Shown here piece by piece: positions 8,870-17,433 of a stretch of DNA of 53,290 bases; position 1 is the stretch's first letter; each line of letters begins with the position of its first letter. The stretch spans positions 1 to 53,290 of the forward strand of contig JAFSYO010000133.1 in assembly GCA_017449925.1 (NCBI GenBank). Direction: 5' to 3'. This stretch comes from Stomatobaculum sp. (lineage in GTDB: Bacteria; Bacillota_A; Clostridia; Lachnospirales; Lachnospiraceae). A model generated the notes under the pieces. It worked only from the letters and a program-made list of their open reading frames with translations, searched no databases and had not been told where the DNA came from. Position numbers and translations under genes: made by a program.

Positions 8870-8928
8870 GACCCGGCACCACCGGGGGACCCGGCGGTTA
8901 AATATAAAAAAAGCTGCTCGTATTTATG

Positions 8929-8968
8929 CCAAGGGGGACCGGTTTTCCGGTCCCCCAACTATTTTTTT
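8929..8968. terminator. Terminator between convergent genes
   Basis: GGGGGACCGG and CCGGTCCCCC pair perfectly around a TTTT loop, followed by AACTATTTTTTT on the plus strand. It lies between the htrA stop and the stop of the minus-strand gene. A further T-run on the minus strand (the AAAAAAA at about 8906-8912) could let it serve both directions. Confidence 0.85.
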
Positions 8969-8986
8969 AAGCTTGTTATACAGTAT

Positions 8987-9412
8987 TTAATTACCTCCTC
9001 CGCCTAGAGCATTGATAAGCCGGATCAGCGGGTCGACGGCCCTCTGCAGTGCCTGAATGGACTTGTTCAGTTCATCGGTGTCGATCTTGTCGATGGTCTT
9101 CGCGATCGCGTCCATTGCTTTCTCAGAGGAGTCCAGCGTGCTCACAAGACGTTCATTCAGGTTCTTCAGATCCAGATCCGCGAGCTCGGTAGTGATCTCC
9201 TTCATGTTGGCGTTGACGATCATAAGGTCCTTGTAGATCATGTTGAAGCGTTGATAGAACACCAAGGAAGAGAATACCGCGACGATCAGGAGTGCAGCCA
9301 TGAGTCCGGTCATGACCTTGGTCAGCTGATACTGTTTTTTAGAATATTCCAGCTGCAGAAGCGCGATATCCCGGGGAGAAAGCTCCTGCGCGCTGAAGTT
9401 TTCGTCTTTCAT
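8987..9412 (-). CDS. Small membrane protein with coiled-coil-like tail, unknown function
   Basis: A 141-residue protein of unrecognised family. A charged N-terminus (about 40 residues, with LSPRDIALLQLEYSKKQYQL) precedes one transmembrane helix (about 45-67, ending LVFYQRF). The remaining ~75 residues are predicted helical with heptad-like Leu/Ile spacing, ending in a Gly-rich tail. The start has AGGAGG upstream on the minus strand (complement of 9422-9427). Architecture and size resemble small scaffold or divisome-like membrane proteins, but nothing identifies a function. It converges on htrA and diverges from the LspA-like gene. Confidence 0.75.
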   Translation of the reverse strand: MKDENFSAQELSPRDIALLQLEYSKKQYQLTKVMTGLMAALLIVAVFSSLVFYQRFNMIYKDLMIVNANMKEITTELADLDLKNLNERLVSTLDSSEKAMDAIAKTIDKIDTDELNKSIQALQRAVDPLIRLINALGGGGN

Positions 9413-9520
9413 AGAGGGAACCTCCTGTGTTAAAATGTCTTAAATATGATATCACTATTTCTGAACTGAAGCAATCGTGAACCAACGCGTTGACGAACCG
9501 GGATATGAAAGGAGAGCGGT

Positions 9521-9997
9521 ATGGTATACGCGGCGCTGATCGCATTGACCTCCGTGCTGGACCTTGCCCTGAAGAGCGGCGTGGAGTCGCAGCCGGATGA
9601 ATCCTATCCGAAAGAAGTGAAAGGTACGGGCGGCCTGGTCCAAGTCCGGAAGCTGCACAACGAAGGGCTTCCCCTGGGGGTCATGAAGGAACGTCCGGAA
9701 CTTGTCCGGTGCCTTCCGCTGGCGGTGGCAAGTTCCCTGCTGCTTCGTCTGTCCCTTCTTCTGCCGAAGAAAGGAAATCATCTGGAAAAGGCGGGACTCG
9801 CCTGTATGATCGGCGGGGCTGCCAGCAACCTGTTCGACCGCTTTTTCCGGGGATATGTAGTGGACTATTTATATGTGGATAAAAAGCCTGCCAGCCGGGT
9901 CGTATTCAACTTGGGCGATGTTTTTATCGCAGGCGGGACTGTGATGGCTGGCCTGGCCGGCCTGCTCCGCGCACTGACGGGGCAGAACAGAAAGTGA
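9521..9997 (+). CDS. Signal peptidase II-like membrane aspartic peptidase (divergent)
   Basis: Resembles LspA, which cleaves prolipoprotein signal peptides in the membrane. Conserved features are visible: an N-x-G element (KLHNEGLPLG), the block GGAASNLFDRFFRGYVVDY and FNLGDVFIAGG, which supply two candidate catalytic Asp residues. It differs from typical LspA in having FNLGD where FNxAD is usual, a hydrophilic stretch (about 20-45) after the first helix, and few polar membrane contacts. The length (158 residues) fits the family. AAAGGAGAGC precedes ATG 9521. It is 22 bp upstream of the CorC-type gene. It could be a paralogue rather than the main LspA; several lipoproteins in this window would be substrates of such an enzyme. 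Confidence 0.7.
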   Translation: MVYAALIALTSVLDLALKSGVESQPDESYPKEVKGTGGLVQVRKLHNEGLPLGVMKERPELVRCLPLAVASSLLLRLSLLLPKKGNHLEKAGLACMIGGAASNLFDRFFRGYVVDYLYVDKKPASRVVFNLGDVFIAGGTVMAGLAGLLRALTGQNRK

Positions 9998-10019
9998 TCC
10001 GGAGATACAGGGAGGAACC

Positions 10020-11273
10020 GTGGATACAAGGGACATAATAGATCTTCTGGTGCTGATCGTACTGCTGGGGCTGTCCGGCTTCTTTTCGTCTGCAGAAACA
10101 GCCCTGACGACAGCGAACCGGATCCGCATCAGGACCCAGGCGGAGCGCGGCGATAAAAATGCGCGGATCCTGCTGAACATCCTGGATCAGCCGGACAAGA
10201 TGCTGTCGGTGATCCTGGTCGGGAACAATATCGTGAACCTCTACGCCTCGTCCCTCGCCACGACCCTGACTATCCACCTGGTGGGCAGCAAGGCAGTCGG
10301 GATCACCACAGGTCTCCTCACGCTGTTCATCCTGGTGTTCGGAGAGATCACGCCGAAGACCCGGGCCGCCCACTCGGCGGACACGACAGCCCTTCGGATA
10401 GCTCCCGTCATCCGCTTCCTGATGATCGTCCTGACCCCGCTGGTGATCATCGTGAACGCGCTGTCCGGCGTCGTGATGAAGTTCCTTCACACCGAAGCAG
10501 AGACCCAGAAAGAGACGTTGACGGAGGAAGAACTCCGCACCATCGTACAGGTGGGTCACGAGGAAGGAGTCATCGCGAAGGAAGAGCAGCAGATGATCGA
10601 CAATGTCTTCGATTTCGGGGACACCATCGCCCGGGACATCATGATCCCGAGGATCGACATGACCTGGGTCCCGGAGGACGCAGACTATGACACCGTGCTT
10701 TCCGTGTTCCGGGAGGACAAATTCACCCGCATGCCGGTGTGCAGGGAGTCTGCGGATACCGTAGTGGGCATTATCAACGTGAAAGATCTTCTGCTCCGGG
10801 ATCCCGACAAACCGTTCCGGATCGGGGACTTTATGAGAGAGCCGCTGTTCACCCACGAGCGGAAAAAGACCTCTGAGCTGATGCGGGAGATGCGGAAGAA
10901 CTATACGAATATCGCCATCGTCCTCGATGAGTACGGCGTGACCGCCGGAATGGTCACCCTGGAGGATCTGCTGGAAGAGATCGTGGGAGAGATCCGGGAC
11001 GAGTACGATACAGATGAAGAGAAGAGCATCCGCCGCGCCGGGGAAGGGGAGTATGTGGTCGAGGGCGATGTCCGCATTCCGGAACTGAACGAGGCCCTGG
11101 ACCTGGATCTTTCCTCGGAGGAAAATGAAACCGTGGGCGGCCTGGTAGTGGAGCTGCTGGATCACCTGCCCGAGCCGGGGGAGAGTGTGTCGATGGGCGA
11201 CGTCCTCTTCACGGTGCGGGAGATGGACAAGAATCGTATAGGAAAGCTTTCGGTAAGGATACAGAAGGATTGA
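10020..11273 (+). CDS. CNNM/CorC-family membrane protein with CBS domains
   Basis: A 417-residue protein of the HlyC/CorC (DUF21) group, generally linked to divalent cation (Mg2+/Co2+) efflux or homeostasis. The order is an N-terminal DUF21 membrane domain with about four helices (residues 1-150, starting in SGFFSSAETAL), a linker with EEGVIAKEEQQMIDNVFDFGD, a CBS pair (about 205-325, with IMIPRIDMTWV and VLDEYGVTAGMVTLEDLLEEIVGEI) and a C-terminal transporter-associated domain (about 340-417). The start is GTG, with GGAGG 5 bp upstream. It probably shares a transcript with the LspA-like gene; whether it exports Mg2+ or senses it is not shown by the sequence. Confidence 0.92.
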   Translation: MDTRDIIDLLVLIVLLGLSGFFSSAETALTTANRIRIRTQAERGDKNARILLNILDQPDKMLSVILVGNNIVNLYASSLATTLTIHLVGSKAVGITTGLLTLFILVFGEITPKTRAAHSADTTALRIAPVIRFLMIVLTPLVIIVNALSGVVMKFLHTEAETQKETLTEEELRTIVQVGHEEGVIAKEEQQMIDNVFDFGDTIARDIMIPRIDMTWVPEDADYDTVLSVFREDKFTRMPVCRESADTVVGIINVKDLLLRDPDKPFRIGDFMREPLFTHERKKTSELMREMRKNYTNIAIVLDEYGVTAGMVTLEDLLEEIVGEIRDEYDTDEEKSIRRAGEGEYVVEGDVRIPELNEALDLDLSSEENETVGGLVVELLDHLPEPGESVSMGDVLFTVREMDKNRIGKLSVRIQKD

Positions 11274-11310
11274 TCCAGCCCCCGGACTCGGGCCGCTGGA
11301 AAATTATTAC

Positions 11311-11339
11311 TTTTCATTTATAATTTGTTATGCTATAAT
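11311..11339 (+). promoter_or_regulatory. scfA promoter
   Basis: An extended -10 TGCTATAAT (TATAAT 11334-11339) with a weak -35 TTTTCA (11311-11316) at 17-bp spacing. It lies 34 bp before the scfA start and is one of the clearest -10 boxes in the window, suggesting strong expression of the peptide. Confidence 0.75.
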
Positions 11340-11372
11340 GCCGAAGTATCCATCCAGAGGAGGCAGAAAAAA

Positions 11373-11519
11373 ATGAAGCATGTGATGACACTGAATGAGA
11401 AACCCTTAAAGGAAAGCATGAAGAAGGGCGGCTGCGGCGAGTGCCAGACATCCTGCCAGTCCGCATGCAAGACATCCTGCACCGTCGGAAATCAGAGCTG
11501 CGAAAACGAGAACAGATAA
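11373..11519 (+). CDS. scfA: SCIFF six-cysteine peptide precursor
   Basis: A 48-residue precursor with a leader rich in Lys/Leu/Met (MKHVMTLNEKPLKESMKKGG) and a core with six Cys in the pattern C-x2-C-x3-C-x3-C-x3-C-x6-C. This is the hallmark of the SCIFF (six cysteines in forty-five) family found across Clostridia. The cysteines are known to be linked to neighbouring residues as thioethers by a dedicated radical-SAM enzyme, encoded immediately downstream. AGGAGG lies 8 bases before ATG 11373; the frame is open further upstream but lacks a better start. The biological role of the mature peptide is unknown. Confidence 0.95.
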   Translation: MKHVMTLNEKPLKESMKKGGCGECQTSCQSACKTSCTVGNQSCENENR

Positions 11520-11566
11520 GTTTCGGTCATGCATCGCGCGGTTTCGGTGAAGATTGAGTGAGAGCA

Positions 11567-11600
11567 GGCCCCTACGGTCAACGGATTGTAGGGGTTCTTT
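11567..11600 (+). terminator. Candidate attenuating terminator between scfA and scfB
   Basis: CCCCTAC (11569-11575) pairs with GTAGGGG (11588-11594) and is followed by the weak T-tract TTCTTTCCTT. A leaky terminator here would give more peptide transcript than maturase transcript. The short T-tract is why I call it partial. Confidence 0.6.
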
Positions 11601-11627
11601 CCTTGCGCTCAGGAGAGGGGTAGTCAT

Positions 11628-13043
11628 TTGATCCATCAGTTTATCAACAATGGGATCGCCATTGTCATGGACATCAATTCCGGTTCAGTCCACGTGGCGG
11701 ATCCTGTTTTCTATGAGGCAGTGGCCGCAGCGGAACCGCTGGTCGGCGAGCTGGAAAAGCCGGAACCTCTGCCGGAAGCCGCCAGGGAGGCGGTGCAGAA
11801 AAGACTGGCCGGCAAAGCGGACCCGGATGAGATCGAAGAGGTCCTGCAGAACATGCAGGAGCTCATCGATGCCGAGGAGCTTTTCACCAAAGACACATAC
11901 CGTGAATTTGTGAGAGATTTCAAGGCCAGGAAGACCGTGGTCAAGGCCCTGTGCCTGCATATCGCCCACGACTGCAATCTGGCGTGCCGGTACTGCTTTG
12001 CCGAAGAAGGCGAGTACCACGGCCGAAGGGCTCTGAGGAGCTTCGAAGTGGGCCGGAAAGCGCTGGATTTCCTGATCGCGAATTCCGGCATGCGGACCAA
12101 CCTGGAGGTGGACTTCTTCGGAGGAGAGCCCACTATGAACTGGGAAGTGGTGAAGCAGCTGGTAGAGTACGGAAGGTCCCAGGAGAAAGTACACAACAAG
12201 CATTTCCGATTTACCCTCACCACCAACGGCGTCCTTTTGAACGACGAGATCACGGAGTTCTGTAATAAGGAAATGTCCAATGTAGTCCTGAGCCTGGACG
12301 GACGGAAAGAGGTCAATGACCGCATGCGTCCCACCCGGAACGGGAAAGGAAGCTACGACATCATCGTCCCGAAATTCCTGAAGTTCGCGAAGGAACGCGG
12401 CAGCAGAGATTACTACATCCGCGGTACCTTTACCCACGAGAACCTGGAGTTTTCGAAGGATGTGCTGCATTTCGCGGATCTCGGATTCACGAAGATGAGC
12501 ATGGAGCCGGTGGTGGCGCCGCCGGAAGCCTTCTACGCGATCCGGGAGGAAGACCTCCCCGTGATCCTGGAGCAGTACGATTTGCTGGCGAAGGAGTACG
12601 TGGAGAGAAGAAGGGCCGGAAAGGGCTTTGTGTTCTTCCACTTCCAGATCGACCTGAAACAGGGACCCTGCGTCGCGAAGCGGCTGTCGGGCTGCGGTTC
12701 CGGCACGGAATACCTGGCGGTGACGCCCTGGGGCGATCTGTACCCGTGTCATCAGTTCGTCGGGAAGGAAGAGTTTTTGCTTGGCAATGTGGACGAAGGG
12801 ATCGTCAACACCGCCCTTCGGGACGAATTCAAGCTCTGCAATGTCTACGCGAAGCCGAAGTGCAGGGAATGTTTCGCAAGGTTCTACTGCAGCGGCGGCT
12901 GCGCGGCGAATTCCTGGAATTTCCACGGAAGCCTGACGGACGCTTACGACATCGGATGTGAAATGCAAAAAAAACGCATTGAATGCGCTATTATGATAAA
13001 AGCGGCGGAGATGATGGACTCTTCCGCAGAAAAGGAGAATTAA
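11628..13043 (+). CDS. scfB: Radical SAM SCIFF peptide maturase
   Basis: Installs thioether crosslinks in the SCIFF peptide using S-adenosylmethionine radical chemistry. The radical-SAM cluster motif CNLACRYC is at about residues 111-118, followed by FFGGEPTMNW. The C-terminal SPASM region has many Cys (CGSGTEYL, LYPCHQF, CNVYAKPKCRECFARFYCSGGC) for auxiliary [4Fe-4S] clusters. The start is TTG 11628 after AGGAGAGGGG, giving MIHQF, which matches how family members begin; no ATG is available without losing the conserved N-terminal peptide-binding part. It is 3 bp from secDF. Its 471 residues are normal. Confidence 0.95.
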   Translation: MIHQFINNGIAIVMDINSGSVHVADPVFYEAVAAAEPLVGELEKPEPLPEAAREAVQKRLAGKADPDEIEEVLQNMQELIDAEELFTKDTYREFVRDFKARKTVVKALCLHIAHDCNLACRYCFAEEGEYHGRRALRSFEVGRKALDFLIANSGMRTNLEVDFFGGEPTMNWEVVKQLVEYGRSQEKVHNKHFRFTLTTNGVLLNDEITEFCNKEMSNVVLSLDGRKEVNDRMRPTRNGKGSYDIIVPKFLKFAKERGSRDYYIRGTFTHENLEFSKDVLHFADLGFTKMSMEPVVAPPEAFYAIREEDLPVILEQYDLLAKEYVERRRAGKGFVFFHFQIDLKQGPCVAKRLSGCGSGTEYLAVTPWGDLYPCHQFVGKEEFLLGNVDEGIVNTALRDEFKLCNVYAKPKCRECFARFYCSGGCAANSWNFHGSLTDAYDIGCEMQKKRIECAIMIKAAEMMDSSAEKEN

Positions 13044-13046
13044 GTC

Positions 13047-15284
13047 ATGAAGAACAACAGGGGGAAGGGAGCTGCCGGTCTGGTCATCCTGCTGGCCGCG
13101 CTCATCGGTTTTGTGTATCTGGCGTATATCAGCCTGGTACAGAACAAGATCACACTGGGTCTGGACCTGGCAGGCGGTGTCAGCATCACTTACCAGGCAA
13201 AAGAGGCAAATCCCTCAGCTCAGGACATGGGCGATACCATTTATAAACTGCAGCAGAGAGTCGGGACCTACTCCGATGAAGCGCAGGTATACCAGGAGGG
13301 AACGAACCGGATCAACATCGATATTCCCGGCGTTTCCGACGCGAACAAGATCCTTGAGGAGCTTGGACAGCCCGGTTCCCTGCAGTTCATTGAGCCGGAC
13401 GGCACAGTGATCCTGACCGGCGATCAGGTGAAGAGTGCAGAAGCCGGCCAGATGCAGGACAAGACCACCGGCGTGAACGCCTTCATCGTCCAGCTTTCCT
13501 TCGCGGATGAAGGAACCAAGGCCTTCGCGGAAGCCACCACCCGTCTGGTGGGCCAGCGGATCGGCATCGTGTACGATGGCATCATGTATTCCAACCCCGT
13601 CGTGCGTGAGCCCATCACCGGCGGACAGTGCACCATCGACGGCATGCAGAGCTTCCAGGAAGCGGACCAGCTGGCATCTACCATCCGTATCGGTGCCCTG
13701 AAGCTGGAACTGGAAGAGATGCGGAGCAATGTGGTCGGCGCGCAGCTGGGCCAGAAGGCCATCAGCAGCAGTATGCAGGCAGGCCTCGTGGGCTTCGGCG
13801 TGATCTCCGTCTTCATGATCGCTGTTTTCTGGCTCATGGGCCTCGGCGCAGCGCTGGCGCTGGCATTCTATATCTGCCTCACCATCTGCATGCTGTCCGC
13901 TTTTGAAGTCACCATGACCCTTCCCGGCATCGCAGGCATCATCCTTTCTGTCGGTATGGCGGTCGATGCGAACGTCATCATCTTTACCCGTATCCGTGAG
14001 GAGATCGGTCTCGGCAAGACGGTGCGCAGCGCTGTGAAGACCGGTTTCCGTAAAGCTCTGTCCGCCATCGTGGACGGCAACGTGACCACCCTGATCGCAG
14101 CTGCAGTCCTCTTCGTCATGGGCAGCGGCACCATCAAAGGCTTCGCCACCACGCTGGGCCTCGGTGTCCTTGTCTCCATGTTCACAGCCCTTATCATCAC
14201 CAGGGCGTGGCTCTTCACTTTCTGCAATCTCGGCCTGGACAGCGAGAAGCTGTTCGGCAAGATCAAGCCCCGCAAGGCCTATGACTTCATCGGCAAGCGG
14301 AAGATGTTCTTTACCGGCGCTGCTGCAGTGATCCTGGCAGGAATCATCGCCATGGGCGTGTTTGCCGGAAGCACCGGTTCTGCACTGAACCTGGGTCTTG
14401 ATTTCAAGGGCGGCACCTCCACTAACATCACCTTCAATGAGGATATGAGCCTCGAGGCCATCGACGAGCAGGTGAAGCCGGTGGTTCAGCAGGTCACCGG
14501 AGACGCGGATATCCAGGCGTCCAAGGTGCAGGGCACCAACGAAGTCATCATCAAGACCCGCAGCCTTACCGTTGAAGAGAGAGTGGCGCTGGACAGCGCT
14601 CTGTCCGAGAAATTCGGCGTCGACAAGGAGAAGATCACCGCGGAGAGCATTTCCGGAACCATCAGCGGCGAGATGCGCCGTGCGGCGATCATGGCTGTCA
14701 TCGTTGCCCTGTTCCTGATGATGATCTACATCCGCTTCCGTTTCGCGGATATCCGTTTCGCGACCTCGGCCATCCTTTGCCTTGCGCATGACGTGCTGGT
14801 ACTCATCACCTTCTACGCCATTTTCCGCTGGAGCGTCGGTTCCACCTTCGTCGCCTGCGTCCTTACCCTGGTCGGCTATTCCATCAACAACACCATCGTT
14901 GTATTTGACCGCATCAGAGAGAATCAGAACCTGAAGGCCGGCATGAGCAGGGATGAGATCGCGAACCTGAGTATCACGGAGACTCTTTCCAGATCCGTGC
15001 TGACATCCACGACCACTTTCCTGGCTCTGATATGCCTGTTCGTCCTCGGCGTGTCCTCCATCCGGGAATTCACCCTTCCGCTGATGGTCGGTACTGTCTG
15101 CGGAACTTACTCCTCTGTGTGCCTTGCATCCGCCATCTGGTCCATGATGGAAAAGAAGAATGATGAAAGAAAGGCGCAGCAGCGGAAGGAAGAGGAAGCG
15201 AAAGCGAACGAGCAGAGAAAGCAGAAGAAAGCAAAAGGAAAGAAGCAGAAGCAGTATGTCCGGGAGGACGGCGCCCAGGTCTGA
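13047..15284 (+). CDS. secDF: Fused protein translocase subunit SecDF
   Basis: Uses ion flux to help pull preproteins through SecYEG. At 745 residues it is a SecD-SecF fusion. The SecD half has the N-terminal helix, the DLAGGVSITYQ periplasmic start, the P1 domain and a six-helix block with VDANVIIFTRIREE. The SecF half begins with a new helix and LDFKGGT, then the block with SINNTIVVFDRIREN. The tail is a Lys/Glu/Gln-rich cytoplasmic segment. The start follows scfB by 3 bp and the end is 23 bp before tgt. The fusion is common in Firmicutes; translational closeness to scfB and to yajC (a SecDF partner) is the notable context. Confidence 0.96.
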   Translation: MKNNRGKGAAGLVILLAALIGFVYLAYISLVQNKITLGLDLAGGVSITYQAKEANPSAQDMGDTIYKLQQRVGTYSDEAQVYQEGTNRINIDIPGVSDANKILEELGQPGSLQFIEPDGTVILTGDQVKSAEAGQMQDKTTGVNAFIVQLSFADEGTKAFAEATTRLVGQRIGIVYDGIMYSNPVVREPITGGQCTIDGMQSFQEADQLASTIRIGALKLELEEMRSNVVGAQLGQKAISSSMQAGLVGFGVISVFMIAVFWLMGLGAALALAFYICLTICMLSAFEVTMTLPGIAGIILSVGMAVDANVIIFTRIREEIGLGKTVRSAVKTGFRKALSAIVDGNVTTLIAAAVLFVMGSGTIKGFATTLGLGVLVSMFTALIITRAWLFTFCNLGLDSEKLFGKIKPRKAYDFIGKRKMFFTGAAAVILAGIIAMGVFAGSTGSALNLGLDFKGGTSTNITFNEDMSLEAIDEQVKPVVQQVTGDADIQASKVQGTNEVIIKTRSLTVEERVALDSALSEKFGVDKEKITAESISGTISGEMRRAAIMAVIVALFLMMIYIRFRFADIRFATSAILCLAHDVLVLITFYAIFRWSVGSTFVACVLTLVGYSINNTIVVFDRIRENQNLKAGMSRDEIANLSITETLSRSVLTSTTTFLALICLFVLGVSSIREFTLPLMVGTVCGTYSSVCLASAIWSMMEKKNDERKAQQRKEEEAKANEQRKQKKAKGKKQKQYVREDGAQV

Positions 15285-15307
15285 GTAACCGAACCTGAAA
15301 GGTATCT

Positions 15308-16459
15308 ATGAAATACAAAATCATCGCGGAGGAAGGCCGCGCGAAGCGCGCGCACATGGAGACAGTCCACGGCGTCATTGAAACGCCGGTCTTCATGAAT
15401 GTCGGGACCGTCGCAGCGATCAAAGGCGCGGTCTCCACAGATGATCTGAAAGAGATCGGCACCCAGGTGCAGCTTTCCAATACCTACCATCTTCACGTGC
15501 GGCCGGGGGACCAGAAGCGGTCCGGCGACCAGCTGATCCGGGAGATGGGAGGACTGCACAGGTTCATGCACTGGGACCGCCCCATCCTCACGGACTCCGG
15601 CGGGTTCCAGGTATTCTCTCTGGCAGGACTCCGGAAGATCCGGGAGGAAGGTGTCACCTTCCACTGCCACATCGACGGAAGAAAGATCTTCATGGGTCCG
15701 GAAGAGAGCATCCGGATCCAGTCGAACCTGGCGTCCACCATAGCCATGGCTTTTGACGAGTGTCCTTCCAGCATTGCGGAACGGGATTACATCCGGAAAA
15801 GCGTGGACAGGACCACCCGCTGGCTGCAGCGCTGCAAAGAGGAAATGGCGCGGCTCAATTCGCTGCCGGACACCCTGAACCGGGAACAGCTCCTCTTCGG
15901 CATCAACCAGGGAGGCATCCAGGAGGATATCCGCATCGAACACGCGGACACCATCCGGGAGATGGACCTGGACGGCTATGCCGTCGGAGGGCTGGCGGTA
16001 GGAGAACCGGCAGAGGAAATGTACCGCATCCTGGACTGCACGGTGCCTCATCTTCCGAAGGACAAACCCGTGTACCTCATGGGCGTGGGAACACCCGCCA
16101 ACATCCTGGAAGGAGTGGAGCGGGGAGTGGATTTCTTCGACTGCGTCTACCCCAGCAGGAACGGACGCCACGGACACGTCTACACGAACCACGGAAAGCT
16201 GAATCTGTTCAACCGGAAGTACGAGACCGATCCGGCTCCCATCGAAGAAGGCTGCGGCTGCCCGGCCTGCAGATCTTATTCAAGAGCTTATATACGCCAT
16301 TTACTGAAGGCCGGGGAAATGCTGGGCATGCGCCTTTGCGTCTTGCACAATCTTTATTTTTATAATAAAATGATGAGCGAGATCAGAGACGCCATTGAAA
16401 AGGGTACCTTCGCGGCGTACAAAAAGAAAAAACTCGATGACATGGAGGAAAAAGAATGA
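15308..16459 (+). CDS. tgt: Queuine tRNA-ribosyltransferase
   Basis: Exchanges the wobble guanine of GUN-anticodon tRNAs (such as the tRNA-Asn here) for preQ1, a queuosine precursor. Visible features are TDSGGFQVFS (Asp96 region), GGLAVGEP, the nucleophile region FDCVYPSRNGRHGH, and the zinc site CGCPAC followed by the LHNLYFY histidine. The family consensus near the nucleophile is PTRNARNG; the PSRNGRHG seen here is a variant but keeps the Asp. Its 383 residues are normal. Its stop overlaps the yajC start by four bases. Confidence 0.97.
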   Translation: MKYKIIAEEGRAKRAHMETVHGVIETPVFMNVGTVAAIKGAVSTDDLKEIGTQVQLSNTYHLHVRPGDQKRSGDQLIREMGGLHRFMHWDRPILTDSGGFQVFSLAGLRKIREEGVTFHCHIDGRKIFMGPEESIRIQSNLASTIAMAFDECPSSIAERDYIRKSVDRTTRWLQRCKEEMARLNSLPDTLNREQLLFGINQGGIQEDIRIEHADTIREMDLDGYAVGGLAVGEPAEEMYRILDCTVPHLPKDKPVYLMGVGTPANILEGVERGVDFFDCVYPSRNGRHGHVYTNHGKLNLFNRKYETDPAPIEEGCGCPACRSYSRAYIRHLLKAGEMLGMRLCVLHNLYFYNKMMSEIRDAIEKGTFAAYKKKKLDDMEEKE

Positions 16460-16737
16460 CCAATAATCTTGTATTCTGGGGCGTATACATCATTTTCTTC
16501 GGAGCCCTGATCTACTTCATGGCTTACAGACCTCAGAAAAAGCAGAGAGAACAGCAGGAAGCACTCTTGTCCAGCGTTGCGGTGGGCGATTCCATTCTTA
16601 CGTCCTCAGGATTCTACGGCGTTGTGATCGACATGACTGACGACACGGTGATCGTCGAGTTCGGCAACAACAAGAACTGCCGCATTCCTATGCAGAAGGC
16701 TGCTATCGTTCAGGTCGAGAAGCCGGACGCCGGCTGA
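16456..16737 (+). CDS. yajC: Preprotein translocase accessory subunit YajC
   Basis: A 93-residue protein with one N-terminal transmembrane helix (about 5-22), the family signature FMAYRPQKKQREQQ, then a small basic/beta region (AVGDSILTSSGFYGVV, VIVEFGNNKNCRIPMQKAAI). YajC associates with SecDF. It is translationally coupled to tgt through an ATGA overlap and is the last gene of the scfA-scfB-secDF-tgt-yajC run. Confidence 0.95.
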   Translation: MTNNLVFWGVYIIFFGALIYFMAYRPQKKQREQQEALLSSVAVGDSILTSSGFYGVVIDMTDDTVIVEFGNNKNCRIPMQKAAIVQVEKPDAG

Positions 16738-16759
16738 TCTCAGACGAAACTGCAAATAA

Positions 16760-16801
16760 AAAAGAGACTGCCTGAAATCCACATGGCAGTCTCTTTTCTT
16801 T
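16760..16801. terminator. Bidirectional terminator after yajC and tetR-type gene
   Basis: AAAGAGACTGCC (16761-16772) pairs with GGCAGTCTCTTT (16785-16796) and is flanked by A-runs and T-runs on both sides, so it can end transcripts from both convergent genes. Confidence 0.9.
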
Positions 16802-16832
16802 CGCGAACACAGAAAAACGGCATTGAGGAGCA

Positions 16833-17426
16833 TCAGGTGCTTTCCGGCGGGGCTGTGAATGCACGGAAGCCCGCGCGGATCATACTGACGCACTTGTCCG
16901 CCATTTCCTCCGGCGGAACAGAGGCGTCATTTTCCAGCCACAGCTTGATGATGCCGATAAACCCTTCGCTGATGAAGGCGAACCAGTAGCTGTAGTCCAC
17001 TGTACCCTCAAGGTTCAGCGTCTGCAGCCAGGGCGTGATCACCTTTTCATTGAAAATAGCACGGAGCCGGTTCAGGAAATGAATGTCCCCGTTCGGCCCG
17101 ATAAGACATTCCGTCAGGTCCGCATTGTCGCGGATCAGGCGGAACAGCTCACAGAGCAGCGGCTTCGGGTCGTCGCTCAGGGAAGGCAGGGCGTACTGTT
17201 CCAGCAGTTCTGAGAACTGCTTCAGGACCTCGCTCTCGATGTGGGAGAGAAGGTCGTACACATCCCTGTAGTGAAGATAAAAAGTACCGCGGTTGATATC
17301 CGCCATGTCGGCAAGTTCCTTGACACTGATGTCCTGGATCCTCTTGGTCCGCAGGAGCTTCCCCAGACAAATGCGCAGCGTGGTTCTTGTTTTCCGGACC
17401 CTCCGGTCCACATTCTCAGGCGTCAT
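16833..17426 (-). CDS. TetR/AcrR-family transcriptional regulator
   Basis: A 197-residue regulator. An N-terminal helix-turn-helix (about 15-65) reads ISVKELADMADINRGTFYLHYRDVYDLL, the classic TetR pattern, and is followed by an all-helical ligand domain. The C-terminal half resembles the TetR_C_33-like group in length and Trp/Phe content, but the ligand is not predictable. GGAGGG lies just upstream of the ATG on the minus strand. It diverges from the large gene at 17777, with a long inverted repeat between them, one end of which reaches into its leader. Autoregulation and control of the divergent gene are plausible but unproven. Confidence 0.9.
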   Translation of the reverse strand: MTPENVDRRVRKTRTTLRICLGKLLRTKRIQDISVKELADMADINRGTFYLHYRDVYDLLSHIESEVLKQFSELLEQYALPSLSDDPKPLLCELFRLIRDNADLTECLIGPNGDIHFLNRLRAIFNEKVITPWLQTLNLEGTVDYSYWFAFISEGFIGIIKLWLENDASVPPEEMADKCVSMIRAGFRAFTAPPEST

Positions 17427-17433
17427 ATGCCCT

